From Clostridium pascui (GTDB taxonomy: Bacteria > Bacillota > Clostridia > Clostridiales > Clostridiaceae): a DNA stretch of 64,000 bases. Positions 53,542 through 63,203 of the stretch are shown piece after piece. Made by a program: the position numbers and the translations under genes. The notes below the pieces were generated by a model. The model worked only from the letters and a program-made list of their open reading frames with translations. It made no database searches and had not been told where the DNA came from. Position 1 is the first letter of the stretch; every line of letters starts with the position of its first letter. Location of the stretch: positions 1-64,000 of the forward strand of contig NZ_JAFBDB010000003.1 in assembly GCF_016908015.1 (NCBI RefSeq), given 5' to 3'.

Positions 53542-54629
53542 TTTATTTCCTCCTTATAATTCTTTTTGTTAATTAAAATAATTATAGAGGTTATGACTCC
53601 CCACGCTAGCCCTACTATCACTAGATAAGGAGTAATTTTCCCCACAATCTTTATCCTATTATGCTCGGGTAATAGAAAAAAACTTAGAGGTATTAATATA
53701 GCTGTTATAATGACACAACTTTTTTTATAACTTATATCAGCCATTTTAGATAGGCAAAATGATGCTGCAAATAGCTCACATGCAAGAATTCTAAATATAA
53801 CAAGACTCCATATAATCATTATTATAGTCCTAACATTTTCAATTAAAGGTATTTCTACACTAGAAGCCACAAATAAAGCTGGATATGAATACTTAGCTGT
53901 CATTTCCCATCCTATGCACCATATAGTCACAAATACATTTATTGTATATGAAACTATAACAGTTAACACACCATAAATCCCTGATTTTTTAGTGTTTCTT
54001 TTATTAGTTATAAATGAGATAACTACATAGCTAAGCTCTATTCCAGCATATGAATATGAGCTATCAGGTATAGCAGCTAATATGTTTTTAAATGAACTAA
54101 AAAAAGGCATTACATTTATAACATTTCCTTTAGAAATAAGGAATAATGTTATGAATATAAGAATTACTAGCAAATAGAATACCATTTCACATAATCGTGC
54201 TACTATATTAAGTCCATTTATAGCAGTATATAAAGTTAGCAACATAATAGCAATCACACTAACATACATTGGCAAATATGAAACTAATACTATATTTATT
54301 ACATTTACATAGCCAGATATTATGCTTAGCTCAGAAAAAGAAAATACTGCAATAAATATTAAAATTATAGTATAGGATAAATACTTTCCATACAACTCCT
54401 TATTTATTTGCCAAAAATTATGGTGATTCATTTTCTTGTCAATAAAGGAGGCCATCATTACTACAATTATTGGATATATTCCCCCAATAATCACTGATAC
54501 CCATGCATCTTGATAAGCATGTTTAGCTAAACCTCTAGCAAGTGTCAGTATTCCTATTGCAATCATTGAACTTTGAACAAGTGCCATATATTGGTTTTCC
54601 GTTATTTTATTGTTAGTTTCTTTGTTCAC
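53538..54629 (-). CDS. gerKB: Spore germination receptor B subunit (second copy)
   Basis: A 363-residue membrane protein of the GerAB/spore permease family with about ten segments. It starts with MNKETNNKITENQYMALVQSS and carries the conserved SVIIGGIYPIIVVM and VSFITNKRNTKKSGIYGV blocks. It binds germinant amino acids or couples the signal. It lies between the A and C genes and is similar to the first B gene of this operon, so the two arose by duplication. Confidence 0.9.
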   Translation of the reverse strand: MNKETNNKITENQYMALVQSSMIAIGILTLARGLAKHAYQDAWVSVIIGGIYPIIVVMMASFIDKKMNHHNFWQINKELYGKYLSYTIILIFIAVFSFSELSIISGYVNVINIVLVSYLPMYVSVIAIMLLTLYTAINGLNIVARLCEMVFYLLVILIFITLFLISKGNVINVMPFFSSFKNILAAIPDSSYSYAGIELSYVVISFITNKRNTKKSGIYGVLTVIVSYTINVFVTIWCIGWEMTAKYSYPALFVASSVEIPLIENVRTIIMIIWSLVIFRILACELFAASFCLSKMADISYKKSCVIITAILIPLSFFLLPEHNRIKIVGKITPYLVIVGLAWGVITSIIILINKKNYKEEIK

Positions 54630-54639
54630 AATTACCCTC

Positions 54640-56103
54640 TTATTGTTTATTTTTATTTTCGTTTAGTTTAAATCCCGTTGCTCTTTTATTTAACTTTTCA
54701 ATTTTACTTCTAATTAATGTATCTTTTAATCCACTAAATCTTAATGGAGCTATAGGTGAAAGGTAAGGGACTCCATAAGAATCCATCTTCATTAATCTTA
54801 CTACTATTAATTGTACACCTAGTAAAAGTCCTAATATGCCTAATAAAGCAGTTAACGTAAGCATGCCAAATCTTAAAAGTCTTATTGAAAGTGCCATATC
54901 ATAATTAGGAATAACAAATGTACATATAACTGTAATAGCGATAACCACTAAGGTTGTAGGACTTACAATTCCAGCTTCAGTAGCTGACTGACCAAGTATA
55001 ATACCTCCTATTATACTCAGCGTTTGCCCTACAGGAGTCGGTAATCTTAATCCCCCTTCTCTAAGCACCTCAACTACTATCTCCATCATAAGTATTTCTA
55101 TAAAAGGAGGCAGTGGGATATCAAGCCTTGATCTTACTATTATCTTTGATAAATTTAGCGGTGTAAGCTCACTATTATATTTAAGAAGTATAAGATATAT
55201 GGATGGCAAAGTTAAAATAATTGCTAAGGCTAAAAGTCTTACTATTCTGTCGAAATTTGCTAAAAGCAGCCTATTACCGTAGTCTTCAACTTCCTGAAAA
55301 AACTCCATAAAAACAACTGGCATTATCATTACATAAGGTGCACCTTCTACTATTAATACTGCCTTTCCCTGGAGTATATCAGACACTGCCTTTGTAGGTT
55401 TTTCAGTAGTTTTTGATTGAGGAAAAATTGAATATGGAAATTTCTCCACCAGTTGCATTACAACACCCGGTCCTAAAACTTGAGGCATTTTTACAGAACT
55501 TAAATCATCCTTTATATTCTGTAAAATCTCTTTATCAATAGCATTATCTAAATACATTAAAACTGCATCTGCTTTATTTTCTTTTCCAAATACATATTTA
55601 TCAATCTTTAAGTGTTCATTTTTAATTCCTTGTTGTATTAAAGCTACATTGATACTTAAGCTTTCAATAAAGGCTTCTTTTCCACCCTTTATTACCTTTT
55701 CTACTTCAGATTCTGTAATAGCTCTATGCTTAGGGCCTGATGTATTACAAATTATAGCTTTGTCTCCATCTTCAATTAGAACAACACATTTGCCATGCAT
55801 CAGTTCACTCGCTATAAGACTTACATCCTTTGTTATCTCAATTTCACTTGATACAATAAACTTTTTAGCCACAAACTCTACTTTATTTATAACATTATCT
55901 ATTGGTGATTGTACTTGGAACAACAAAGGATTTATTACGTTATTTTCCAAATACTCCTGTTTTACAAGATTGCTTATATATAAAATAATACAAGGCACTC
56001 CGTTCTTAATAACTAATTCTCTTTTTATAAAATTATAATTTAAAGGAATATTAGATGAAATTATATCTACATTAGCATTTAAATTCGACTTAAGCTCAAT
56101 CAT
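54640..56103 (-). CDS. gerKA: Spore germination receptor A subunit
   Basis: A 487-residue GerA-family protein. An N-terminal hydrophilic domain includes KVEFVAKKFIVSSEIEITKD and GKCVVLIEDGDKAIICNTSG. Membrane segments follow with PLPPFIEILMMEIVVEVLREGGLRLPTPVGQ, a hallmark of the family. It forms the oligomeric core of the receptor. It is the second gene of the operon, 3 bases after the first B gene. Confidence 0.93.
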   Translation of the reverse strand: MIELKSNLNANVDIISSNIPLNYNFIKRELVIKNGVPCIILYISNLVKQEYLENNVINPLLFQVQSPIDNVINKVEFVAKKFIVSSEIEITKDVSLIASELMHGKCVVLIEDGDKAIICNTSGPKHRAITESEVEKVIKGGKEAFIESLSINVALIQQGIKNEHLKIDKYVFGKENKADAVLMYLDNAIDKEILQNIKDDLSSVKMPQVLGPGVVMQLVEKFPYSIFPQSKTTEKPTKAVSDILQGKAVLIVEGAPYVMIMPVVFMEFFQEVEDYGNRLLLANFDRIVRLLALAIILTLPSIYLILLKYNSELTPLNLSKIIVRSRLDIPLPPFIEILMMEIVVEVLREGGLRLPTPVGQTLSIIGGIILGQSATEAGIVSPTTLVVIAITVICTFVIPNYDMALSIRLLRFGMLTLTALLGILGLLLGVQLIVVRLMKMDSYGVPYLSPIAPLRFSGLKDTLIRSKIEKLNKRATGFKLNENKNKQ

Positions 56104-56106
56104 TAA

Positions 56107-57204
56107 TTAATCACCCTTTTTATAGGAATTATTAGATACTTTTTTATTTTTAATTATAATAATTATGGTAGTTATTACTCCCCATAAAACTCCAAAGCCC
56201 ATGGTATATGGAGTAACCTTGTCTAAAATATTTACCCTATTGTATTCAGGCATCATGAAAATGCTTCCAATTAACCCTAGTATTAAAGTAATTATCAAAC
56301 TTACTTTATATTTCATATTAAAAGCCTTTGATAAACTATATGCTGCAGCAAAAAAGTCACAAGTAAGAATTCTAAATATAATAAAGCTCCATATTACCAT
56401 TAATGTTGTTCTAAGGTTCTCAATTAGAGGTATTTCTAAAGTAGAGGCTAAAAATAAAATTGGATATGAATTTTTTGAAGTTATTTCCCATCCTAAGCAG
56501 TAGATAACTACAAATACATTTGATGCATATGTAAAAACAATAAATAAAACTGCCTGCAAACCTGCTTTCTTAGGGTTAGATTTATTAGTTATAAAGTGTA
56601 TAGTTATATAGCTCATTTCTACTCCCGTATATGAAAACAAGCTATTTGGTACCGCTGAAATTATATTTTTAAAGGATGAAAATAATGGTTTGACATTTAT
56701 CATATGCCCTTCAAATAAAAGTGAGTTCATCATAATTACTAGAAATACCAATAAATAAGATACTACCTCACATAGTCTTCCAACTAATGTAAGACCATTT
56801 ATAGTTGCATATGAGGTTATAAAAAATAAAACAGCTAGTATTACATAAGGTGATATAAATGGAATAATTACTATTTTTGCTACATTCACAAAACCTGATA
56901 AAATACTAGCTCCATAAATAGCAAACTTTATAAAAAAAGTTATTAATATTATTTTAGATAAAAACTTTCCATATATCTTATCATTTATTTTTTCAAAACT
57001 ACAACCATTCATTTTTTTATCAATGAAATCTGCTGCTAACACCACAATTATAGGATATATTCCCCCAAGAATTACAGATATCCACCCCTCATGGTAAGCA
57101 CTTCTACTTACTCCCCTAGACAAAGTTAATATTCCTACAGCTACCATAGAACTTTCTACAATTGACCTATATTGATTTTCTGTTATTTTGTTACTAATAT
57201 TCAT
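56107..57204 (-). CDS. gerKB: Spore germination receptor B subunit (first copy)
   Basis: A 365-residue GerAB-type permease with about ten segments. It opens MNISNKITENQYRSIVESS, then SVILGGIYPIIVVLAADFIDKKMNG and IHFITNKSNPKKAGLQAV, closely matching the other B subunit. It is the first gene of the operon B-A-B-C, an order known from some clostridia. Two different B subunits may give two germinant specificities or a mixed receptor. Confidence 0.9.
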   Translation of the reverse strand: MNISNKITENQYRSIVESSMVAVGILTLSRGVSRSAYHEGWISVILGGIYPIIVVLAADFIDKKMNGCSFEKINDKIYGKFLSKIILITFFIKFAIYGASILSGFVNVAKIVIIPFISPYVILAVLFFITSYATINGLTLVGRLCEVVSYLLVFLVIMMNSLLFEGHMINVKPLFSSFKNIISAVPNSLFSYTGVEMSYITIHFITNKSNPKKAGLQAVLFIVFTYASNVFVVIYCLGWEITSKNSYPILFLASTLEIPLIENLRTTLMVIWSFIIFRILTCDFFAAAYSLSKAFNMKYKVSLIITLILGLIGSIFMMPEYNRVNILDKVTPYTMGFGVLWGVITTIIIIIKNKKVSNNSYKKGD

Positions 57205-57398
57205 ATTTTCTGCTTTCCTTTTAACTAAATTTGTTAAAATTAACTAGCTATTCATTTTAATTTATTTTTCCCCTATAAACCAAACATATACAAAATTTAC
57301 ACCACTTGCTTAGGAATATTTCAAAGACGTATTTTAAATAATAAATAAGTACTATCTTTATAAAATAAACAATAGAAACCATAGGGAGGCATGCTAAT

Positions 57399-58280
57399 AT
57401 GGGTGATATGCAAAACTTTATACAAAACTTTCCTAAACAAATTCCACCTCAGCATCAAAATGTACATCCAGGAATTGAAAAGGATATGAATCCAAAACCT
57501 ATTTATGATAATCCTAGTTACAAGAGCTCAGAAAAGCTCCAAAATAAGGTAACTCTTATAACAGGTGGAGATAGTGGAATAGGAAGAGCTGTAGCTATTT
57601 CCTATGCTAAAGAAGGCTCCGATATTGCAATAGTTTATTTTAATGAACATAAAGATGCTGAAGAAACTAAGGAATCTGTTGTGAAATATGGCAGACGCTG
57701 CATACTTATTCCTGGTGACATTAAAGATTCCGCATTTTGTAAGTCTGCAGTAATACAAACTGTAACAGAACTTGGGGGATTAGATATTTTAATAAATAAT
57801 GCTGCAGTGCAATATGTTCAAAATACTATAGAAAGTATCACAGATGCTCAACTTGAAGAAACCTTTAAAACTAATATATTTTCTATGTTTTATTTAACTC
57901 GTGAAGCTCTTTCTCACATGAAAAGAGGATCATCTATAATAAATACAGCTTCCATCACAGCCTATAAGGGACATGAACTCCTTATAGACTATTCATCAAG
58001 TAAGGGCGCTATAGTTACTTTTACTCGATCTATGGCAATCTCACTAGCATCTAAAGGAATAAGAGTAAATGCTGTAGCGCCAGGTCCTATTTGGACTCCA
58101 CTTATACCTTCTTCTTTCGACACTAATAAAGTAAAACAATTTGGTTCAAATACTTCCTTTGGAAGACCAGGCCAGCCTGTGGAACTTGCTTCAGCTTACG
58201 TATTTTTAGGTTCTAATGATGCCTCCTTTATAACTGGAGAAATTATTCATGTAAATGGTGGAGAAATAGTCAACGGATAA
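57399..58280 (+). CDS. SDR family oxidoreductase (general stress type, YhdF/GSP39-like)
   Basis: A 293-residue short-chain dehydrogenase. The N-terminal extension FPKQIPPQHQNVHPGIEKDMNP is typical of the stress-protein-39 subgroup. The cofactor motif is TGGDSGIGRAVA, followed by INNAAVQY, the catalytic serine region IINTASITAYKG and YSSSKGAIVTF (YxxxK). The GGAGG-like site AGGGAGGC precedes the ATG. It is a single gene with its own terminator; the substrate is unknown. Confidence 0.9.
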   Translation: MGDMQNFIQNFPKQIPPQHQNVHPGIEKDMNPKPIYDNPSYKSSEKLQNKVTLITGGDSGIGRAVAISYAKEGSDIAIVYFNEHKDAEETKESVVKYGRRCILIPGDIKDSAFCKSAVIQTVTELGGLDILINNAAVQYVQNTIESITDAQLEETFKTNIFSMFYLTREALSHMKRGSSIINTASITAYKGHELLIDYSSSKGAIVTFTRSMAISLASKGIRVNAVAPGPIWTPLIPSSFDTNKVKQFGSNTSFGRPGQPVELASAYVFLGSNDASFITGEIIHVNGGEIVNG

Positions 58281-58318
58281 AGGATAGCATTTTAGCCTGT
58301 ATCTATAAAGCAAAATAA

Positions 58319-58362
58319 CCCTAGAGATCATTCTACTTTACAGAATGATCTCTAGGGGATTA
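58319..58362. terminator. Bidirectional terminator
   Basis: CCCTAGAGATCATTCT and its complement form a perfect 16-base stem with a 7-base loop between convergent SDR and cat2 genes. Confidence 0.85.
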
Positions 58363-58363
58363 T

Positions 58364-59665
58364 TTAAAATTTCATCTTAAATCTATTCTCAAACTCATCC
58401 ATTAAACTTAATCTAAATTTAGGGTGTGCAATGTTAATAAGTTCCCTTGCTCTATCCCTTAAAGTCTTACCCTTAAGTTTTGCTATACCGTATTCAGTTA
58501 CTATATAATCCACATCGTTTCTTGACGTTGTTACAGCTGCTCCTTCATCAAGAAGAGGTACTATTTTTGATATAGTTCCACCTGCTGCAGTTGAAGGTAG
58601 TGCCATGATGGATTTTCCATTCTTACTCATATTAACCCCTCTTACAAAGTCAACTTGTCCCCCAACTCCACTTATCTGGGTAAGCCCTAAGCTTTCTGAA
58701 GCAACTTGCCCAGTTAGATCCACTTGTACACAGGAGTTTATAGATATCATATTATTGTTTTTCATGATAACGCATGGATTATTAACATAATCTACAGGAT
58801 GTAATTCAACCATAGGATTGTTATCTATAAAATCATATAATCTTTTTGTACCCATCAGAAAAGTTACAATAATCTTTCCTGGATGAAGCCTTTTCTTCTT
58901 ATTTGTTATTACTCCAGCTTCCACAAGTTCTACTACTCCATCTGATATCATTTCAGAATGTATTCCTAAATCTTTTTTATCTTTTAAAAATAAAAGCACT
59001 GCATCTGGAATAGCTCCAATACCTAGCTGAAGAGTTGCTCCGTCTTCTACAAGTGATGCACAATTTTCTCCTATAGCTTTTTCAACATCAGTTATTTTAG
59101 GAGGTTTTAACTCTATTAAAGGGTGCGATGCTTCTACTATATAATCCATATCAGAAATATGAATAAAACAATTTCCTAATGTTCTTGGGAGCTTATCATT
59201 TACTTCTGCAATTACAAGCTTTGCACATTCTGCGGCAGGTTTTATATAGTCACTAGAAACCCCAAGGCTGCAATATCCATGCTCATCTGGAGGAGTTACT
59301 TGAATTAAAGCTACATCTACAGATATATATCCTTTTTTAAATAAGTTAGGGATCTCATAAAAATAACATGGAGTATAGTCTGCTCTTCCTGAAGATACAG
59401 CCTCTCTAGTTTTAGCACCAACAAATAAGGCATTGTGCCTGAAATGCCTTTCCATGCCAGGCTTTACATACTCCATTTTCCCCATAGGCAGCATATGAAT
59501 AATCTCAACATTTTCATATTCTTCCTTATTTTCCACCATAGCATCTACAATTGTGGATGGTTCTGATATAGCATGCCCAATAACTACTCTGTCTCCCGAT
59601 TTGATTTTACTTACAGCTTCTTTTCCAGAAACTAATTTAGCATTATAGAGTTCTCTCCAATCCAT
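58364..59665 (-). CDS. cat2: 4-hydroxybutyrate CoA-transferase, copy 1
   Basis: A 433-residue family I CoA-transferase. The catalytic glutamate is Glu238 in GIHSEMISDG, the same residue number as in the characterised enzyme of C. aminobutyricum. Other family blocks are GIGAIPDAVLLFLKDKK and VDFVRGVNMSKNGKSIMALPSTA. It moves CoA from acetyl-CoA or butyryl-CoA to 4-hydroxybutyrate. It has its own start region; the 254-base gap before it contains the permease terminator. A close second copy lies at 61307. Confidence 0.92.
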   Translation of the reverse strand: MDWRELYNAKLVSGKEAVSKIKSGDRVVIGHAISEPSTIVDAMVENKEEYENVEIIHMLPMGKMEYVKPGMERHFRHNALFVGAKTREAVSSGRADYTPCYFYEIPNLFKKGYISVDVALIQVTPPDEHGYCSLGVSSDYIKPAAECAKLVIAEVNDKLPRTLGNCFIHISDMDYIVEASHPLIELKPPKITDVEKAIGENCASLVEDGATLQLGIGAIPDAVLLFLKDKKDLGIHSEMISDGVVELVEAGVITNKKKRLHPGKIIVTFLMGTKRLYDFIDNNPMVELHPVDYVNNPCVIMKNNNMISINSCVQVDLTGQVASESLGLTQISGVGGQVDFVRGVNMSKNGKSIMALPSTAAGGTISKIVPLLDEGAAVTTSRNDVDYIVTEYGIAKLKGKTLRDRARELINIAHPKFRLSLMDEFENRFKMKF

Positions 59666-59819
59666 GTAAACATCACTCCCCCTATACTGACATTAATATC
59701 ATAAATTATACTTCTTTTTGAATTTTATGATAAGTTCACGTTACTTATTCTTTAATTTTAAAATAATTCTATATTTAAAATTAAAATTTTAAAGTACTCA
59801 TTTATAATTTTATATAAAA

Positions 59820-59853
59820 AAGAAGCTGATATAAATTTACATCAACTTCTCTT
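59820..59853 (-). terminator. Terminator of the 4-hydroxybutyrate locus
   Basis: AGAAGCTGAT/ATCAACTTCT with one mismatch, followed on the minus strand by TTTTTTATAT. It separates the permease gene from cat2 copy 1. Confidence 0.75.
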
Positions 59854-59919
59854 TATTCTTTCCCATATCAAAATCAGTGATATTTCTGTTTGTGCCTATA
59901 AGCTAAGAATGAAAGAATA

Positions 59920-61281
59920 TTAGCTATTCAAAGTTTCTTTTACAGCTACTTTATTTTTTTTCATATCTGCTAAAATAAAGTGTAATAAGATACCTATTCC
60001 TAATCCCCAAGCTGCGCTTTTTGTTACGATAATTGCACCCATAACCCCAGCGATACCTCTGTCTAAATCAGATTGACACATACTCATGGCAAGTCTTGTA
60101 CAAATAAAACCTTGAACAAGTAATGTAAGTGCCAATGCTACTGGCAATACTGGTTGCACTAACGAAACAATTGGTATACAAGCTACAGATATAAATGTCA
60201 TCCATCGGAAGGTTCCCATTCCTCCAACTAAAGAGTCCATAGCGCCTCTACCTTCCTTATATCTCTCCCCAACAGCTGCTGTTACTGCCGCCCACAATGG
60301 TCCACATAAAGCAACATATGGATTAAATAATGCTTGAATTATATTTCTAAGTGCACTTACTAAATTAGATCGATTAGCACTAAAGTCAATTTTTTCATCC
60401 TGTCTTGCTTCATCTGCCTCCTTTATAAGAGACTCACTTGTTACAAAATCACCAAAAGCGATTATATAAACCATTACTGCCATTGGTATTGCCGCAACAA
60501 AAACACTAATAGTTGGAAATCCAATACTAAAAGGACTCAAAGTTTTAAATATTCCCCCCACATTTGGAATTTTGAATACAGTTCCGATTTCTATATTAGG
60601 TACTGGCAATTCCTTTGCTATTGGTCCAACGATGATACTCAAAGCAACAGCTGGGAGCATTCCATACTTCCCAATACTATCCATAAATTTGTTTCTTTTC
60701 CTTAAACTTTTAAAACTTTCAGAAAACAACAAATAGTACGCAACACATCCGCCAATGACAATTGCAATTGGATATTTTCCAAATCTGCCACCTACTTTAA
60801 ATTCTCCAATAATAGCAGCAAGACCTGCTCCTAAAAGAATACCTGCTTTAATGGATGTAGGAACAAAGTGTATTACCTTGCCTGCTAGGCCTGTTATACC
60901 CATGATTAAAAATATAATTCCCACCAAAAGTTGTAGTGCTATCAACGCTTGAACTCTTTCTGGTCCCTGCATATACCCTGTTAAAAATGCAGTTGTAAGC
61001 GGTATAGCTGGTGTAATCCACCCCGGAACAACAGGGTCTCCTAGTAAAGTGTGTAATAGATAAAGGAAACCATTGATAATAACCATACTCCAAGCAATTT
61101 CATAAGGTACACCAAGTACATCTTCTAGCACCGGAATTGCTCCGAGGCATGTTGCACACATGAGTATTGCTTGTAGACATTCAGACATCTCCCACTTGTA
61201 GTGTATAAATGGCAATCTTATTTTAAACGGTCCCGCGGGAATATATGGTTGTTCTTTTCCATATTCTCTTTGTAAAGCCAT
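59920..61281 (-). CDS. NCS2/SLC23-like membrane transporter
   Basis: A 453-residue membrane protein with about 12 hydrophobic segments, resembling the nucleobase/ascorbate-type (SLC23) fold by its GDPVVPGWITPAIPLTTAFLTG and GVVGAIIVTKSAAWGLGIG-like end. It lacks the typical purine-permease motif pattern that I would expect for a xanthine transporter. It lies between two cat2 copies, 25 bases after the second copy's stop. Uptake of 4-hydroxybutyrate or a related acid is a contextual guess only. Confidence 0.7.
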   Translation of the reverse strand: MALQREYGKEQPYIPAGPFKIRLPFIHYKWEMSECLQAILMCATCLGAIPVLEDVLGVPYEIAWSMVIINGFLYLLHTLLGDPVVPGWITPAIPLTTAFLTGYMQGPERVQALIALQLLVGIIFLIMGITGLAGKVIHFVPTSIKAGILLGAGLAAIIGEFKVGGRFGKYPIAIVIGGCVAYYLLFSESFKSLRKRNKFMDSIGKYGMLPAVALSIIVGPIAKELPVPNIEIGTVFKIPNVGGIFKTLSPFSIGFPTISVFVAAIPMAVMVYIIAFGDFVTSESLIKEADEARQDEKIDFSANRSNLVSALRNIIQALFNPYVALCGPLWAAVTAAVGERYKEGRGAMDSLVGGMGTFRWMTFISVACIPIVSLVQPVLPVALALTLLVQGFICTRLAMSMCQSDLDRGIAGVMGAIIVTKSAAWGLGIGILLHFILADMKKNKVAVKETLNS

Positions 61282-61306
61282 GATTAATCCTCCCCATCTT
61301 TAAATA

Positions 61307-62608
61307 TTAAAACTTGGCTTTAAATCTTTTCTCAAATTCCTCAATTAAACCAGGTCTAAAATTTGGATGTGCAATGCTTATAAGTGCCCTTGCCCTATCC
61401 TTTAAACTCTTTCCTTTAAGTTGTGCTATACCGTATTCAGTAACCACATAGTCTACATCATTTCTTGATGTGGTTACTGCTGCTCCTTCATCTAATAAAG
61501 GCACTATCTTAGAAACCTTTCCTTTAGCTGCAGTTGATGGCATAGCCATTATTGACTTACCATTTTTACACATGTTAGCCCCTCTTACAAAATCAACTTG
61601 CCCTCCAACTCCACTTATTTGCATAAGTCCTACACTTTCTGAAGCAACTTGACCCATGAAATCTACCTGTACACATGAGTTTATAGATACCATCTTATTA
61701 TTTTGCATAATAACACATGGATTGTTTACATAGTCTACAGAGTACATTTCAACCATTGGATTGTTGTTTACAAAGTCATATAGCCTCTTTGTTCCCATAA
61801 GGAAAGTTACAACGATTTTCCCTGGATGAATAGTTTTTTGTTTGTTAGTTATAACTCCTGTTTCTACTAGTTCTACTACTCCATCAGATATCATTTCTGA
61901 ATGTATTCCAAGATCCTTTTTATCCTTTAAAAATAGTAGTACTGCATCAGGGATAGCTCCAATACCTAGCTGAAGTGTTGACCCATCTTCTACAAGTGCT
62001 GCACAGTTTTCTCCTATCGCCTTTTCCACATCACTTATCTTAGGAGGCTTCAGTTCAATTACAGGATGGGAAACTTCGACCATATAGTCTATTTCTGAAA
62101 CATGTATGAAGGAATCTCCCATAGTTCTTGGCATTTGATCATTTACTTCAGCAATTATAGTTTTGGCACATTCTGCAGCAGGCTTTGTGTAATCATTGGA
62201 AACTCCAAAGCTACAATACCCATGTTCATCTGGTGGACTTACTTGAATTAGAGCTACGTCTACAGGTAAATACCCTTGTTTAAACATCTTAGGCACTTCT
62301 GAAAAGAAACAAGGCGTAAAGTCTCCCCTTCCTGATGATACCGCATCTCTAGTGGTTCCCCCTACAAATATGGAATTGTGTTTAAAATATTTTTCCATAC
62401 CAGGTTGAGCATATTCGGCTTTACCCATGGCTACCATGTGTACAATTTCAACATTTTCATAACTTTCTTTGTTTGCCACCATTTCATTTATAAGTATCGA
62501 TGGTTCTCCTACTGCGTGTCCAGTTACTAATCTATTCCCTGATTTGATTTTACTTACTGCTTCCTTTGCAGAAACAAGCTTACTATTATAAACTTCCTTC
62601 CAACTCAC
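61307..62608 (-). CDS. cat2: 4-hydroxybutyrate CoA-transferase, copy 2
   Basis: A 433-residue CoA-transferase, the same length as copy 1 and very similar throughout, with Glu238 in GIHSEMISDG. The start is most likely GTG at 62608 (reading MSWKEVYNSKLVSAKEAVS), 8 bases after AAGGGGAG. It overlaps the end of the cysteine-rich gene by 23 bases. The enzyme activates 4-hydroxybutyrate to its CoA ester for AbfD, encoded three genes upstream. Confidence 0.92.
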   Translation of the reverse strand: MSWKEVYNSKLVSAKEAVSKIKSGNRLVTGHAVGEPSILINEMVANKESYENVEIVHMVAMGKAEYAQPGMEKYFKHNSIFVGGTTRDAVSSGRGDFTPCFFSEVPKMFKQGYLPVDVALIQVSPPDEHGYCSFGVSNDYTKPAAECAKTIIAEVNDQMPRTMGDSFIHVSEIDYMVEVSHPVIELKPPKISDVEKAIGENCAALVEDGSTLQLGIGAIPDAVLLFLKDKKDLGIHSEMISDGVVELVETGVITNKQKTIHPGKIVVTFLMGTKRLYDFVNNNPMVEMYSVDYVNNPCVIMQNNKMVSINSCVQVDFMGQVASESVGLMQISGVGGQVDFVRGANMCKNGKSIMAMPSTAAKGKVSKIVPLLDEGAAVTTSRNDVDYVVTEYGIAQLKGKSLKDRARALISIAHPNFRPGLIEEFEKRFKAKF

Positions 62609-62906
62609 ACATACCACTCCCCTTAAAGAATGTTTCATAGATATCTTCTATGTCATTTTCAATACCCATATAATCTTTCTCACTTTTCATAAATAGCTTT
62701 TTGTATTTAGCTTTTAAATTTTCATGATTTGCACAGCAACTTGTGCATCCACATAAAACTAACACTATATCATAAATAACATTTTCTTTCCCAAGCTCTA
62801 TGTTGAATTTAGGATGCCTGTCTTTTAATTTTGAGACTATACTCCCTCTATCATACCTTGGATTACATCCTCCACAGTACTTTATCCCTATATTCAATCC
62901 ACTCAC
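62586..62906 (-). CDS. Small cysteine-rich protein with CGGCNPRYDR motif
   Basis: A 106-residue protein that I cannot name. The N-terminus reads MSGLNIGIKYCGGCNPRYDR, and a second cysteine cluster CGCTSCC lies in the middle (VLVLCGCTSCCANHENL). Six cysteines in two clusters suggest metal or iron-sulfur binding. Its start overlaps the NifU-like gene by 4 bases and its end overlaps cat2 by 23 bases, so it is made with AbfD and Cat2. A role in assembly or electron transfer for AbfD is inference. Confidence 0.75.
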   Translation of the reverse strand: MSGLNIGIKYCGGCNPRYDRGSIVSKLKDRHPKFNIELGKENVIYDIVLVLCGCTSCCANHENLKAKYKKLFMKSEKDYMGIENDIEDIYETFFKGSGMCELEGSL

Positions 62907-63175
62907 CTATTCAAAATCTTTCTTGCCATTTGGAGTAATTCTTCGCTAACTCCTTGTTCAACAACTACCTGCTTTATTTCAGGTATTTCTTCTTTAAGAC
63001 TTGATTCTATTACATCTTCTACAGTATATTTTGCAGAAGGGCATCCACTACATTGTCCAAGTAGCCTTATACTTACCACTCCATTTTTCACACTTAAAAG
63101 TTTTACATCTCCTGAATGACCTTGCATATAAGGTCGTATCTTTTCTTCGATGAATTTTTCTACTCTTTCAAACAT
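62903..63175 (-). CDS. NifU-like iron-sulfur scaffold domain protein
   Basis: A 90-residue stand-alone NifU C-terminal domain: RPYMQGHSGDVKLLSVKNGVVSIRLLGQCSGCPSAKYTVEDVIESSLKEEIPEI. The CxxC in GQCSGCPSA binds a transferable [4Fe-4S] cluster. It lies 28 bases after abfD, whose product needs a [4Fe-4S] cluster, so it may be a dedicated cluster donor. Its stop overlaps the next gene by 4 bases. Confidence 0.93.
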   Translation of the reverse strand: MFERVEKFIEEKIRPYMQGHSGDVKLLSVKNGVVSIRLLGQCSGCPSAKYTVEDVIESSLKEEIPEIKQVVVEQGVSEELLQMARKILNR

Positions 63176-63203
63176 AATATCAACCCTTCCTTAATCTCAG
63201 TTT

